64,000 nucleotides of DNA from Halococcus saccharolyticus DSM 5350 (GCF_000336915.1 NZ_AOMD01000018.1:1-64000); one strand, 5' to 3'. Positions 38,167-46,737 are shown, counted from the first letter of the stretch. Numbers and translations are program-made. The notes: generated by a model from the letters alone, not told the origin.

Positions 38167-39133
38167 ACTCACGCCCGAACACCCGACCGAGCGCCTCGTC
38201 GAGTTGGGTCTCGAAGCTGACCGGGCGGGGTTCGACACGGTGTTCGCGAGCCACCACTACAACAACCGCGACCCGTTCGCCGCACTCGCGGTGCTCGCAG
38301 AGCGCACGGACGAAATCCGTCTCGGCCCCGGTGTCACGAACCCCTACGAGACCCACCCGGTGACGCTCGCCTCGCGAGTGGCGACTCTCGACGAACTGGC
38401 GGATGGTCGCGCGGTGTTCGGCGTCGGGCCTGGCGATCCATCGACGCTCAGAAACCTCGGTCTCGAAGACGAACGTGGGCTCCGATCGGTGCTCGAATCC
38501 TTTCAGGTTGCCCGCCGACTCTGGGACGGCGAGCGCGTCGATCACGACGGCACGTTCGTCGCGCGTGACGCGGGCCTGAACTACGCGGTCGGCGAGATTC
38601 CGGTCTACGTCGGCGGCGAGGGTCCGGGGATGTGCCGGATGGCCGCGAAACACGCCGACGGACTCCTCTACAATGGCTCGCATCCAGACGATCTCGCGTG
38701 GGCCGCCGAACGGGTCGCCGAAGGACTCGATGACCGCCCGGCCGAACGTGGAGAGTTCGACCTCGCGGCGTACGCAAGCGTCAGCATCGCCGAGGACGCC
38801 ACGGCGGCTCGCGAGGCTGCCCGTCCACCGGTGGCGTTCATCGCTGCGGGCGCACCGCCGCCCGTCGTCGAGCGTCACGGACTCGACGCCGACCGTGCGG
38901 ACACGATCGGCGACGCGCTTGCGGCGGGCGAGTTCAGCATCGCGTTCGATCGAGTGAGCGACGCGATGATCGACGCGTTCTGTATCGCCGGCGAGCCTGA
39001 CACAGTCGAGTCACGGCTCCGCGCGGTCTTAGAATACGCTGACAGCGTCGTGATCGGTGCGCCGCTCGGTCCCGATCCCGATGAAGCTATTCGCCTTGCT
39101 GGGGCGGCGTGCGACCGAAGTTTTCCGGGATGA
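38153..39133 (+). CDS. mer: LLM-class reductase, 5,10-methylene-tetrahydromethanopterin reductase-like
   Basis: ATG 38153 (MRAIELTPEHPTE) gives 326 residues, a luciferase-like TIM barrel with FASHHYNNRDPFAAL, GPGVTNPYETHPV and GVGPGDPSTLRNLG. This resembles Mer, which reduces methylene-H4MPT with F420H2; in non-methanogenic haloarchaea the role would be in folate-like C1 metabolism. The overlap with cofE supports F420 use. The final 47 bp overlap the stop region of a small gene on the opposite strand. Confidence 0.82.
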   Translation: MRAIELTPEHPTERLVELGLEADRAGFDTVFASHHYNNRDPFAALAVLAERTDEIRLGPGVTNPYETHPVTLASRVATLDELADGRAVFGVGPGDPSTLRNLGLEDERGLRSVLESFQVARRLWDGERVDHDGTFVARDAGLNYAVGEIPVYVGGEGPGMCRMAAKHADGLLYNGSHPDDLAWAAERVAEGLDDRPAERGEFDLAAYASVSIAEDATAAREAARPPVAFIAAGAPPPVVERHGLDADRADTIGDALAAGEFSIAFDRVSDAMIDAFCIAGEPDTVESRLRAVLEYADSVVIGAPLGPDPDEAIRLAGAACDRSFPG

Positions 39134-39308
39134 TCCCCGAGACGAGCGCGCCGGCGGCGAGATAGCCGAACACGCCGACCGAAAACAGCACGAAGAGTGC
39201 ACCGAAAAGCAGCAGGATCGCCGACAGCGGATCGCCAAGGGCGACCTGTGAAAACTTGTCCACGAGTTCGGGGATGTTGCCGAGCAATCGTGTGACGATG
39301 TTCGCCAT
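39087..39308 (-). CDS. Small two-TM membrane protein
   Basis: ATG 39308 (MANIVTRLLGNIPE) gives 73 residues with two helices (AILLLFGALFVLFSVGVFG and LAAGALVSGIIP), followed by a short polar tail NFGRTPPQQGE. An alternative start 51 bp upstream is less likely. I do not recognise its family. It is convergent with and overlaps the mer-like gene by 47 bp. Confidence 0.55.
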   Translation of the reverse strand: MANIVTRLLGNIPELVDKFSQVALGDPLSAILLLFGALFVLFSVGVFGYLAAGALVSGIIPENFGRTPPQQGE

Positions 39309-39383
39309 ACACCCCATCGGATGGGGAGGTACTTGTGCGTATCCGTCCACCACAGTCAAGCCGTCGGCGCGCCTACTGGCGAT

Positions 39384-39611
39384 ATGGCCGATGACGCCGG
39401 ACCGAACGACGACACAGCAGCCGATCGGGCGACGGAACCGGAGCCGTCGGCGACCGCGACGAGCGCCCGATCCAGCAATGCTGAAAACTCCTTCCAGTCG
39501 ACGTATGCATGGTCGCCGGACGAAGCGTCTTGTGCCGAGTGCGGTGGGTCAGTCGCGGCGCGCTGGCGCGATGACGGTGACCTAGTCTGCGCTGCGTGCA
39601 AGTCGTGGTGA
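39384..39611 (+). CDS. Small acidic zinc-ribbon protein (DUF7573-like)
   Basis: ATG 39384 (MADDAGPNDD) gives 75 residues: an acidic, disordered N-terminus (1-45) and a single C-terminal ribbon, SCAECGG and VCAACKSW (two CxxC pairs). Haloarchaea carry many such proteins of unknown role. It starts 75 bp from the divergent two-TM gene. Confidence 0.65.
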   Translation: MADDAGPNDDTAADRATEPEPSATATSARSSNAENSFQSTYAWSPDEASCAECGGSVAARWRDDGDLVCAACKSW

Positions 39612-39674
39612 ACACCTCTTCAGACTGTTCGACACGCGGATAGTGGGCGGTTCGACTATCCGCGAGCGATTCGT

Positions 39675-40031
39675 ATGGTAACCATGTCGCGTGTCGTCAG
39701 CGTTCACGAGTACACCCTCGCTGCCGGCGTCGACTCCGCAGCGTTCGAACGCGCGGTTGCGGAGGCCGAGCGACGAGGACTGTTCGATCTACCCGGGCTC
39801 GTCGAGTACCGATTCCTCGAAGGGCTCCGTGGCGACCACCGGGATTCCTACGCCGCCCTCTGGATCTACGAGAGCCGCGAAGCGTGGGAGGAGTTGTGGG
39901 GCGCACCTGGAGCGCCCATCGAAGCCGACGAGTACCCCGAGCGCTGGCTGACTTGGGAGAACGAACTCCTCGCACCGCTGCTCGATTGTGATCCCGACGA
40001 CATCGCGTTCACGTCCTACGAGGAACTGTGA
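39675..40031 (+). CDS. Hypothetical ~118-residue protein, ferredoxin-like fold suspected
   Basis: The gene encodes an acidic protein with a pattern of alternating strands and helices (VVSVHEYTL, FERAVAEAE, YRFLEGLRG, YAALWIYESREAWEELWG). This resembles dimeric alpha-beta-barrel (ABM-like) proteins, but no signature residue confirms it. The second ATG at 39684 is an alternative start. It is downstream of a zinc-ribbon gene and convergent with the MaoC-like gene. Confidence 0.55.
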   Translation: MVTMSRVVSVHEYTLAAGVDSAAFERAVAEAERRGLFDLPGLVEYRFLEGLRGDHRDSYAALWIYESREAWEELWGAPGAPIEADEYPERWLTWENELLAPLLDCDPDDIAFTSYEEL

Positions 40032-40059
40032 ATTTGTCCTGGGCGGCGAAATCCGAACG

Positions 40060-40458
40060 CTACCGCTCGTTTTTCCAGATCAGTCCTTCGAATCCCGACT
40101 GCATCACGGTCGTCCCGTCCACGTCGCGACAGTCGACCGAACACGCGATATCGTAACGGTCGTCGCGCTCGGTGACCGCCGTGACCGTCACCTCGCAGAC
40201 GATCGTTTCGCCGGTGTAGACCGGTTCACGGAACTCGAACTCCATCGTACGCGCGAGGACGCCGAGATCGCCGCCGATCTTGGTCGGGAGGGTCGCGGTG
40301 AGCAGCCCCTGGACGACAAGTCGCCCCTCGTCGTCGGGTTCGGTATGGATCGCCTGTCGGTCGCCGGAGACCTCGCCAAAGCGCTCGACGTCCTCGTGGG
40401 TGAACGTCCGCTCGAACGTGTGAACATCACCTTCCTCGGGCCGGGATGTTACTGCCAT
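40060..40458 (-). CDS. MaoC-like hotdog dehydratase domain protein
   Basis: The 132-residue protein is a single hotdog domain: FTHEDVERFGEVSGDRQAIHTEPD fits the hydratase-2 motif (D...H with a Gly-Asp-rich loop), and VQGLLTATLPTKIGG follows. Members hydrate enoyl-CoA or act as small binding proteins. It stands alone, facing away from the DUF2178 operon. Confidence 0.8.
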   Translation of the reverse strand: MAVTSRPEEGDVHTFERTFTHEDVERFGEVSGDRQAIHTEPDDEGRLVVQGLLTATLPTKIGGDLGVLARTMEFEFREPVYTGETIVCEVTVTAVTERDDRYDIACSVDCRDVDGTTVMQSGFEGLIWKNER

Positions 40459-40548
40459 CGACCATGATAAACCCTGGGCCGTGATATAGTATTGGCCGGA
40501 CGACAGTCAACCAATCCACATCCGTCCTGCTGCCGGATTGATCGTCTG

Positions 40549-40566
40549 TGTAAAGCTTCTTTTACA
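40549..40566. promoter_or_regulatory. Palindromic operator-like site before the DUF2178-XRE operon
   Basis: TGTAAAGCTTCTTTTACA lies 28 bp before ATG 40594. The 16-bp core GTAAAGCTTCTTTTAC matches two sites upstream of the exporter genes (GTAAAAGACGCTTTAC and GTAAAGCACGCTTTAC). A second inverted repeat, ACAAGG-TTCTC-CCTTGT (40567-40583), follows directly. The position suggests autoregulation by the XRE protein encoded at 41007. Confidence 0.6.
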
Positions 40567-40593
40567 ACAAGGTTCTCCCTTGTAGTATCGATC

Positions 40594-41010
40594 ATGTCAC
40601 GATCGGACTCGTCCGGCCGGGATCGGCTCTCGAAACGGCGTCGTTATCGCCGTCTGAGCGTCGGCTGTGCGATCGGTGGGACGCTGGGGTTCGTCGCCGC
40701 GGCCAACGCCGGCTATCCGCTCGTCGGCGTCGGACTGTACTGGCTCGGATTTCTTGTGCTTCTCGGCATTTGGCGTGGAACCGCCGTGTCGCTGTTCGAC
40801 GAGCGTGACGCGGCGCTCGAACGGCGGGCGAGTCACATCACGCTCAACGTGATCGCCGTCGCGGGGATCGCCGGCTGGCCGGCGCTGTTGGTGCTCGAAG
40901 AGACGGGCTACTACACGATCCCGTCGGCGCTCGAAGGGGCGTTGTTCGGCTACGCAGTCCTGTTCGGTGTGTTCGGGATCGCCTATCTTTGGGTACGATA
41001 CCGACCATGA
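40594..41010 (+). CDS. DUF2178 family membrane protein
   Basis: ATG 40594 (MSRSDSSGRDRL) gives 138 residues. A basic N-terminus (~1-22) precedes four hydrophobic segments; between helices 2 and 3 is a DERDAALERRASHIT motif typical of DUF2178. Such proteins are commonly encoded beside a small XRE regulator. The stop overlaps the start of the regulator (ATGA), so both are made from one message. Its role, perhaps sensing membrane state for the regulator, is unproven. Confidence 0.75.
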   Translation: MSRSDSSGRDRLSKRRRYRRLSVGCAIGGTLGFVAAANAGYPLVGVGLYWLGFLVLLGIWRGTAVSLFDERDAALERRASHITLNVIAVAGIAGWPALLVLEETGYYTIPSALEGALFGYAVLFGVFGIAYLWVRYRP

Positions 41011-41216
41011 AAAACGAGATCCGCCGGTGGCGTGAGGGTGAGAGTTTGAGTCAAGCCGATCTCGCGGCGGCAGTCGGCGTCAGCCGACAGACGATCAACG
41101 CTATCGAGCGCGAGCGCTACGACCCCTCGATCGAGCTGGCGTTCGAACTCGCCCGACACTTCGACTGCCGGATCGAGGACCTCTTCGATCCCGAACTTGA
41201 CGGCGACAAGCAGTAG
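41007..41216 (+). CDS. Small XRE-family HTH regulator
   Basis: The 69-residue protein is almost all helix-turn-helix: LSQADLAAAVGVSRQTINAIERERYDPSIELAFELARHF. It ends FDPELDGDKQ, typical of YozG-like stand-alone regulators. It is translationally coupled to DUF2178. Palindromes upstream of its own operon and of the following ABC operon make it the likely binder of both. Confidence 0.88.
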   Translation: MKNEIRRWREGESLSQADLAAAVGVSRQTINAIERERYDPSIELAFELARHFDCRIEDLFDPELDGDKQ

Positions 41217-41279
41217 CTTGGACCGTCATCGTGTTCTCTCGGCTGTGGTTGTCCATCGGCGACAGATTCAAGTGGGTGT

Positions 41280-41312
41280 GTAAAAGACGCTTTACTGTAA
41301 AGCACGCTTTAC
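41280..41312. promoter_or_regulatory. Tandem pair of palindromic operator-like sites
   Basis: GTAAAAGACGCTTTAC (41280-41295) and GTAAAGCACGCTTTAC (41297-41312) are adjacent, one base apart, in the spacer between the XRE gene and the exporter genes. The second is a perfect inverted repeat with 6-bp arms. Both share the consensus GTAAARNNNNYTTTAC with the site at 40550. They precede the first possible start codon of the membrane-protein gene by 50-90 bp, where regulator binding could occlude the promoter. Confidence 0.6.
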
Positions 41313-41401
41313 GGAAAGTCCATTTGACACAGAGCCATGCCACGACAAACTCACTCCGACGCGACATGGGAAGACGACTGCCGCCGACGCCCACACCGAT
41401 C

Positions 41402-41653
41402 ATGACGGCCGAGTGTACCGCCGAGGGAGCGCGAACGAATCCGATCGACACCCGTCTCGACGCGCTGGTGGAGGGTGTCTCCAGTTGGAGCGCGCTGTTC
41501 GTGGGGGTGCTCACCGTCGTGCTCGCCAACGAAATCGCCGCGGTGCTGCCGTTCGGATCGTTCTATCGGGCGCTCGCGCTGCTCCCGATCACGATCGCGG
41601 TCATGTACGTCCTGCTCGTGCTCGCGGTCCGTCTCGAACGGAGGGGGCGATGA
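41402..41653 (+). CDS. Small membrane protein of the exporter operon
   Basis: ATG 41402 (MTAECTAEGA) gives 83 residues; an in-frame ATG at 41366 adds 12. There are two hydrophobic segments: SALFVGVLTVVLANEIAAVLPFG, and LALLPITIAVMYVLLVLAV. The stop overlaps the ATPase start by 4 bp. It has no recognised family and is probably an accessory part of the transporter. Confidence 0.6.
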   Translation: MTAECTAEGARTNPIDTRLDALVEGVSSWSALFVGVLTVVLANEIAAVLPFGSFYRALALLPITIAVMYVLLVLAVRLERRGR

Positions 41654-42444
41654 CCGATCCCGCCATCGTCGCCGAGGGACTCACGAAGCGATACGGCGAC
41701 GACCCCGCAGTCGAAGACCTGTCGCTGTCGATTGCTTCGGGAACCGTCTACGGCTTTCTGGGGCCGAACGGCGCGGGCAAGACCACCACGATGCGACTGC
41801 TGACGACCCTCACCGAGCCGACCGCCGGGACGGCCACGGTCGCTGGTGTTCCGATCACCGATCGATCAGCGCTCACCGAACGGATCGGCTATCTCCCTGC
41901 GGAGCCACCCGTGTTCGACGAACTCACGGGATGGGAGCAGCTCCGACACGTCGCCAGACTTCACGGCATTCCCGACCAGCGGGCCGACGACCGGATCGAG
42001 GCGTTGCTGGAGCGGTTCGATCTGCTCACGGACGCAGACCGGCGGATCGAGGGTTACTCGACGGGGATGACGAAGAAGGTCGGCATCATCGCCACGCTGC
42101 TCCACGACCCGGCGGTCGTGTTGCTCGATGAACCCACTTCGGGGCTCGATCCGCGGGCCGCGAGAACGGTTCGAGAGACGATCGCCGACCTCGTCACCCG
42201 GGAGATGACGGTGTTCCTCTCGACGCACGTCCTGTCGGTGGTCGACGAACTCGCCGATACGGTCGGCGTGATCGACGACGGCCGGCTCGTCGCCGAGGGG
42301 CCGCCCGACGAGCTGAAAGCGCAGGCACAGAAGGGAGCAGTGTCGGACCTCGAAGCCGCGTTCCTCGACATCACTGCTGCGGACGGTGCGGACCCCGACG
42401 GTACAGACCAGAGAGCCACCGCGACCGGAACGACGGATGACTGA
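41650..42444 (+). CDS. ABC-2-type exporter ATP-binding protein
   Basis: ATG 41650 (MTDPAIVAEGLTKRYG) gives 264 residues. Walker A GPNGAGKTT, signature YSTGMTKKVG, Walker B LLDEPTSGLDP and H-loop STHVLS are present; the KTTTMRLLTTLTEPT region resembles DRA-type ATPases of ABC-2 exporters. It starts inside the preceding gene and overlaps the permease gene by 8 bp. Confidence 0.92.
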   Translation: MTDPAIVAEGLTKRYGDDPAVEDLSLSIASGTVYGFLGPNGAGKTTTMRLLTTLTEPTAGTATVAGVPITDRSALTERIGYLPAEPPVFDELTGWEQLRHVARLHGIPDQRADDRIEALLERFDLLTDADRRIEGYSTGMTKKVGIIATLLHDPAVVLLDEPTSGLDPRAARTVRETIADLVTREMTVFLSTHVLSVVDELADTVGVIDDGRLVAEGPPDELKAQAQKGAVSDLEAAFLDITAADGADPDGTDQRATATGTTDD

Positions 42445-44185
42445 GGAGACGTCGCCAGCGTGTGAGTGCCGCCAGGATGTGGAGGCGGGCACCGCCGAAC
42501 CGCCGGCCATCACCAGCGATCGGCGCGCTGACGGTCTCTCGACCCTGACCGCTGGCGTCGAACTCGCCCGGATCGAGCTTCGTCGTGGGTACCGCTGGCT
42601 CCGGGGCCAGGACTTCTGGCTGTTGTACATGGCGGTGTCGGCACTCGGTCTCCTGTTCGGGAGCTGGGTGGCGTTCGACGTCAGCCGCAGTATCGGGACG
42701 GCCCTCGCCACCGGTGAGTCGCCACCGCTATCGCTAGCGGCAGTCGGGATCGCGTGGAGCGTTCTCTGGCTGTTTCTGACCGCCACTCTCGCCGTCGACG
42801 CCCTCGGATCGAACGGCGACCTCGCCAACGACGGTCACTACCTCACAATCAGACCGGCGGCCGATGTCGTCGTCGGGAAGCTCCTCGCTGCGGCCGCCAA
42901 GTTTGCGGTGCTCGTGTTCGTTCTCCCGCTCGCGACCACGCTCGGTCTGGCTGTCGGTGTCGGGACGCCGCTCCCGCTCGTCGGTGGACTCGCCGCCACC
43001 GTCGTCGTCACCCTGACCGCGACCGCGATCGGCTACCCGATCGGGCTGGCAACGAAGGGCGTTATTCATCGGTCTGAACGGCTCTTTCGGCTCAAACCGG
43101 TGCTCGGTGTCGGGATCGGTGTTGGGTACATGATCGTGATGATCTCCGGCGAGTTCACGACCGTCATCGAGTGGATCACACCCGTGCTGCAAGCCCCACC
43201 GCTCGCGTGGCTCGGCGACCTCGCGCTGTCGACGACCGTTGGTGTGGGTGCGTCCGGCGTGGGTGCCATCGGCGCGCTCGGCGTCGCGGGCGTCGCCGTC
43301 GTCGCCGGCACGCGCTCAACCGTCGTCGCTGCGCGCTACGCGTGGTCCGCCGATCGCGCACGGCCGACCGAGGACGACGCGGACGACGCTGCCGTCGCTC
43401 CCGATCACCGCATCGATCGATTGCTCCGCCCCGTCTGTCAGCGACCGGCGGCGCTCAGTATCGCCAGCACGACGCTCGTTCGTGCGTACCGATCGCCGCT
43501 CCAGTTGGTCTTCGTCGCGTTTCCGCTTGTGGCCGCGATCCCCCTCGGCGAGTCGCTGCTGGCGACCGGCACGCTTCCGTGGTACGCGCCGTGGGCTGTC
43601 GTCTGGTACGGCGCGTGGGCCGCCGGCGCTGCCGTCCCGCTGAACCCGCTGGGCAATCAGGGTGCGACGCTGCCAACGCTGTTGAGCGCCCCGGCCGGTG
43701 GCCGTTCGGTCGTCCACGGCCACGTCGTTGCCGTGCTCCCGATCACGCTGGTGATCGCCGGACTCGCGGTCGGCGTCGGCGTTCTCGCTGGCGAGTCGGG
43801 GACGGCGCTCGCGGTGCTCGCGGTCGCCAGCGTGGTCGCCATCGTCGCCGCAGCAGTTCTCGCGGCGGGTATCGGCGCGGTGTTTCCGCGGTTTGCGGCG
43901 GTCGACTTCGCCGGTGCGCGACGGGCGGTCCCACCCAGCAAGGTCGCCTACGGCGTGTTCTCCCAGGCGCTCACCCTTGCGGTGGTTGCGGGGGCCGTCG
44001 TGGTCGACGATTCGGTTCGCGAATTGAGCGCGGTCGTGCTGTCTGCGTGGCTCCCCTTCGGACTGACCATGGGCGTCGACACGCTGATGACGGGAAGCTG
44101 GATCGTCCTCGGGTGCGTCGCGGTTGCGGTGCCGATCGCGTACCGTGTCGCAGTCCGGCGCGTCAACGACTACCGGCTCGCCTGA
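42437..44185 (+). CDS. Large ABC exporter permease-like membrane protein
   Basis: ATG 42437 (MTEETSPACECRQD) gives 582 residues with about 12 hydrophobic segments and a hydrophilic N-terminus (~1-45). A charged loop near the middle (~300-325, RPTEDDADDAAVAPDH) divides two similar halves, as if two ABC-2 permease units were joined. Substrate unknown; lipid, antimicrobial or peptide export is suggested only by the XRE-coupled context. Confidence 0.75.
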   Translation: MTEETSPACECRQDVEAGTAEPPAITSDRRADGLSTLTAGVELARIELRRGYRWLRGQDFWLLYMAVSALGLLFGSWVAFDVSRSIGTALATGESPPLSLAAVGIAWSVLWLFLTATLAVDALGSNGDLANDGHYLTIRPAADVVVGKLLAAAAKFAVLVFVLPLATTLGLAVGVGTPLPLVGGLAATVVVTLTATAIGYPIGLATKGVIHRSERLFRLKPVLGVGIGVGYMIVMISGEFTTVIEWITPVLQAPPLAWLGDLALSTTVGVGASGVGAIGALGVAGVAVVAGTRSTVVAARYAWSADRARPTEDDADDAAVAPDHRIDRLLRPVCQRPAALSIASTTLVRAYRSPLQLVFVAFPLVAAIPLGESLLATGTLPWYAPWAVVWYGAWAAGAAVPLNPLGNQGATLPTLLSAPAGGRSVVHGHVVAVLPITLVIAGLAVGVGVLAGESGTALAVLAVASVVAIVAAAVLAAGIGAVFPRFAAVDFAGARRAVPPSKVAYGVFSQALTLAVVAGAVVVDDSVRELSAVVLSAWLPFGLTMGVDTLMTGSWIVLGCVAVAVPIAYRVAVRRVNDYRLA

Positions 44186-44355
44186 TCGGTACTGCCGCAG
44201 CACGAACGACTGCCACGAAAAGAACTCAGGGCAGCACGCCGCTCGTATCTATACCTTGTCGCCAGAATTACTTAAAGAACGAGCGCACAACGACGGCGAT
44301 ACCTCACGTTTTCCTCGATGAGATGTGGTCCGACTCCCGGCCCGTTGCGGCCGGC

Positions 44356-45405
44356 TCAGTCGCTCGACTCTTCTTCGGTCATAGACCCTTCGCCGAAAAC
44401 GTTCGAAATCCGGCCGCGCCACGCGTCGATCTCTTCGACGTCCTCGCGGAGATCGTCGATCCACGCCTGGGTCTCCTCGATTTCGGCCTGAACGTCGGCG
44501 ACCCCCTTGTCGAGCGCATCGATGTCGCTGGCGTTCTCGTCGGTGCGGGCGGCGAGGTCGTCGATCTCGGTCGCCGTTTCGTCCAGCCGTTCGTCGGTGT
44601 CGTCGATATCGCTCGCGTTCTCGTCAGTGCGGTCGGCAACACTCTCGATCTCCGTCGCGTTTGCCTCCGTGCGCTCGGCGACCGTTTCGATCTCCGTCGT
44701 GTTTTCGTCGGTACGGTCGGCGAGGTCGTCGATCTCGGATTCGATCGTGTCGAGCCGGTCGGAGAGATCCTCGATCGCCTCGTGGCCCGTCCCGTGATCG
44801 TCGATGAACGCTTCGAGCGCGTCGCTGTAGGCCTCGATGTCGCTGATCCGCGACTGGAGATGTGAGAGACGGACCGCTTCGCTGTCCTGTCGGCCGAACT
44901 CCTCGGCGAGGAGCTTGCGATCCGCCGCCGAGAGGTCGTCGTTGCGGAGCTCCGCTGCGAGCGCCGCACCGACGCTGTTTGCTCCGGTCGTCGTCACTGT
45001 CTCTGCTTTCTCGGACGGTTCGGTGTCGTCGTCAGCGTCGGGAGTGCCGACACTCGTGACGTCGAGCACCGGATCGATCACGAACTGGTCGGGGTCGAGG
45101 TCGGCGTTGCGGACGCCGTAGACCGTTTGGTACTCCTCACCGGGGGCGAGTCGTCGCTCGAACACGGCATACCCGTCCTCGATCGACCAGTGATCTCCGC
45201 CGTAGTCCGGATTGAATCCGATGTCGTCGAGCGCGACGTCGTCGGGGGCCGCATCCACCAGCCTGACCACCGCCGCGTCATCGCGTTCGGAGACGAAATC
45301 GAACGTGACTGCCGGGACGGGAAACTCGTCGGTCGCCGTGGCTTTCCGGACAGTGATCCCATCCGATGCGACAGCCACCTCGGAGGGCGTGTCTGTATCG
45401 CTCAT
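44356..45405 (-). CDS. Coiled-coil protein with 14-residue repeats
   Basis: ATG 45405 (MSDTDTPSEVAV) gives 349 residues. Residues ~1-125 form a globular beta-rich domain (VVRLVDAAPDDVALDDIGF, YAVFERRLAPGEEY). Residues ~190-330 are a long coiled coil. Within it, 14-residue units such as IDDLADRTDENTTE, IETVAERTEANATE and IESVADRTDENASD follow each other about six times. No TM segment or signal is visible, so the protein is probably cytoplasmic. The function is not known to me. Confidence 0.7.
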   Translation of the reverse strand: MSDTDTPSEVAVASDGITVRKATATDEFPVPAVTFDFVSERDDAAVVRLVDAAPDDVALDDIGFNPDYGGDHWSIEDGYAVFERRLAPGEEYQTVYGVRNADLDPDQFVIDPVLDVTSVGTPDADDDTEPSEKAETVTTTGANSVGAALAAELRNDDLSAADRKLLAEEFGRQDSEAVRLSHLQSRISDIEAYSDALEAFIDDHGTGHEAIEDLSDRLDTIESEIDDLADRTDENTTEIETVAERTEANATEIESVADRTDENASDIDDTDERLDETATEIDDLAARTDENASDIDALDKGVADVQAEIEETQAWIDDLREDVEEIDAWRGRISNVFGEGSMTEEESSD

Positions 45406-45573
45406 AGCTACGCAATCGGACACTTGCACATAAATCTTCACTGGTGGAGACACCGTTCGAGAGTACCGATCGGAGCCAACGCCAGCAGTCGCACACTGTC
45501 GTCAGTCGAGCGGAAGCCGTTTTGGAAGAGATTTTGGCATAGGTTTTTGGATACTGCAGTCGAAGTCGTTCAC

Positions 45574-46647
45574 ATGACCGATCCATCGGCACGAACCGAC
45601 GGCGAACGCTCACGGCGGGGGTTCATGAGCGATGCGGCGCTCGCGGGTGCCGGAGCGCTTGCACTCTCGGCCACCAGCGGCGTGGCAGCGGCCACCGACG
45701 ATGGTGAAACTGATTCGTCGCCGAGCGACGTGGAGGTATTGAACTACGCGCTGGCGCTGGAGCACCTCGAAGCGGCGTACTACAACGACTTCCTCGCCGA
45801 ATATTCCGAAAGCGAGGTCGAGCGTTCGGCGGTGGCGAAGTACTTCGCACGACCCACCCTCAGATACTCGACGTATCAGCAGATCCAGGACGTTCGGGAT
45901 CACGAGGAGGCCCACGTCGAGGCACTCAGCCAAACGATCACCGACCTCGGTGGGACGCCGGTCGAACCTGCCGCCTACGAGTTTTCGTACGATTCGATCG
46001 CGGAGTTCGTGGCGATCGCCGACCGACTCGAAGCCGTCGGCGTCTCCGCCTATGCGGGCGCGGCACCGTTGATCGACAGCGAAGAGGTGCTGGAGGCTGC
46101 CCTCAGCATTCACTCGGTGGAGGCCGAACACCAGACGTACTTCCAGTTACTCCACCTCCAGCGGCCATCGCCCGACGCGTTCAACGAGGCGCGCTCGATG
46201 GAGCAGGTGCTCCCGATCGCCAAACAGTTCGTTGCCGGTGCGGACGGTGGCAACACCGACGATGATAGTGGAGGTGGTGACGGCGGAGCGGACGACGGCG
46301 AAACGGACGGTAGCGGCAAGCTCTCGATCACCGCGCTTCAGGCCGACGCGGGCGGCAACGACGCTGTGAACCTGACCGACGAGTTCGTGACCTACGGGAA
46401 CACCGGCGACGCCTCGCTTGATCTCTCGGGTTGGACGGTGACGGACTCTTCCGGAACGACGTACACCTTCTCGGATGGCACGACACTCGCCCCGGGCGAA
46501 GAGATCACGCTGTACACCGGCAGTGGCACCGACACCGACACCGAACGCTACTGGGGACAGGCGAACGAGGTCTGGGAGAACGGTGCGGACACCATGACCG
46601 TCAGGAACGCGAGCGGCGAGATCGTCCTCCAACGGTCGTACCCGTAG
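45574..46647 (+). CDS. Secreted ferritin-like / lamin-tail-like fusion protein
   Basis: ATG 45574 (MTDPSARTDGER) gives 357 residues. A Tat-type leader (SRRGFMSDAALAGAGALAL) is followed by a ferritin-like helical domain (~50-220) of the desiccation-related Ferritin_2 group, with ALEHLEAAYYNDFLAEY and VRDHEEAHVEALSQT as EExH-like ligand segments. A Gly/Asp linker (~225-250) leads to a beta-sandwich of the lamin-tail (LTD) type with DLSGWTVTDSSGTTYTF and LAPGEEITLYTG. The joint protein is exported and possibly binds DNA, polysaccharide or metal outside the cell. Confidence 0.82.
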   Translation: MTDPSARTDGERSRRGFMSDAALAGAGALALSATSGVAAATDDGETDSSPSDVEVLNYALALEHLEAAYYNDFLAEYSESEVERSAVAKYFARPTLRYSTYQQIQDVRDHEEAHVEALSQTITDLGGTPVEPAAYEFSYDSIAEFVAIADRLEAVGVSAYAGAAPLIDSEEVLEAALSIHSVEAEHQTYFQLLHLQRPSPDAFNEARSMEQVLPIAKQFVAGADGGNTDDDSGGGDGGADDGETDGSGKLSITALQADAGGNDAVNLTDEFVTYGNTGDASLDLSGWTVTDSSGTTYTFSDGTTLAPGEEITLYTGSGTDTDTERYWGQANEVWENGADTMTVRNASGEIVLQRSYP

Positions 46648-46737
46648 CGTTTCCGCGGCGGAGCCACCGACGAAACGATCGAGTCGGAGATGAACAGGAT
46701 CAATACCCGGTACGACTGAAGGGATAGTCACAACACG

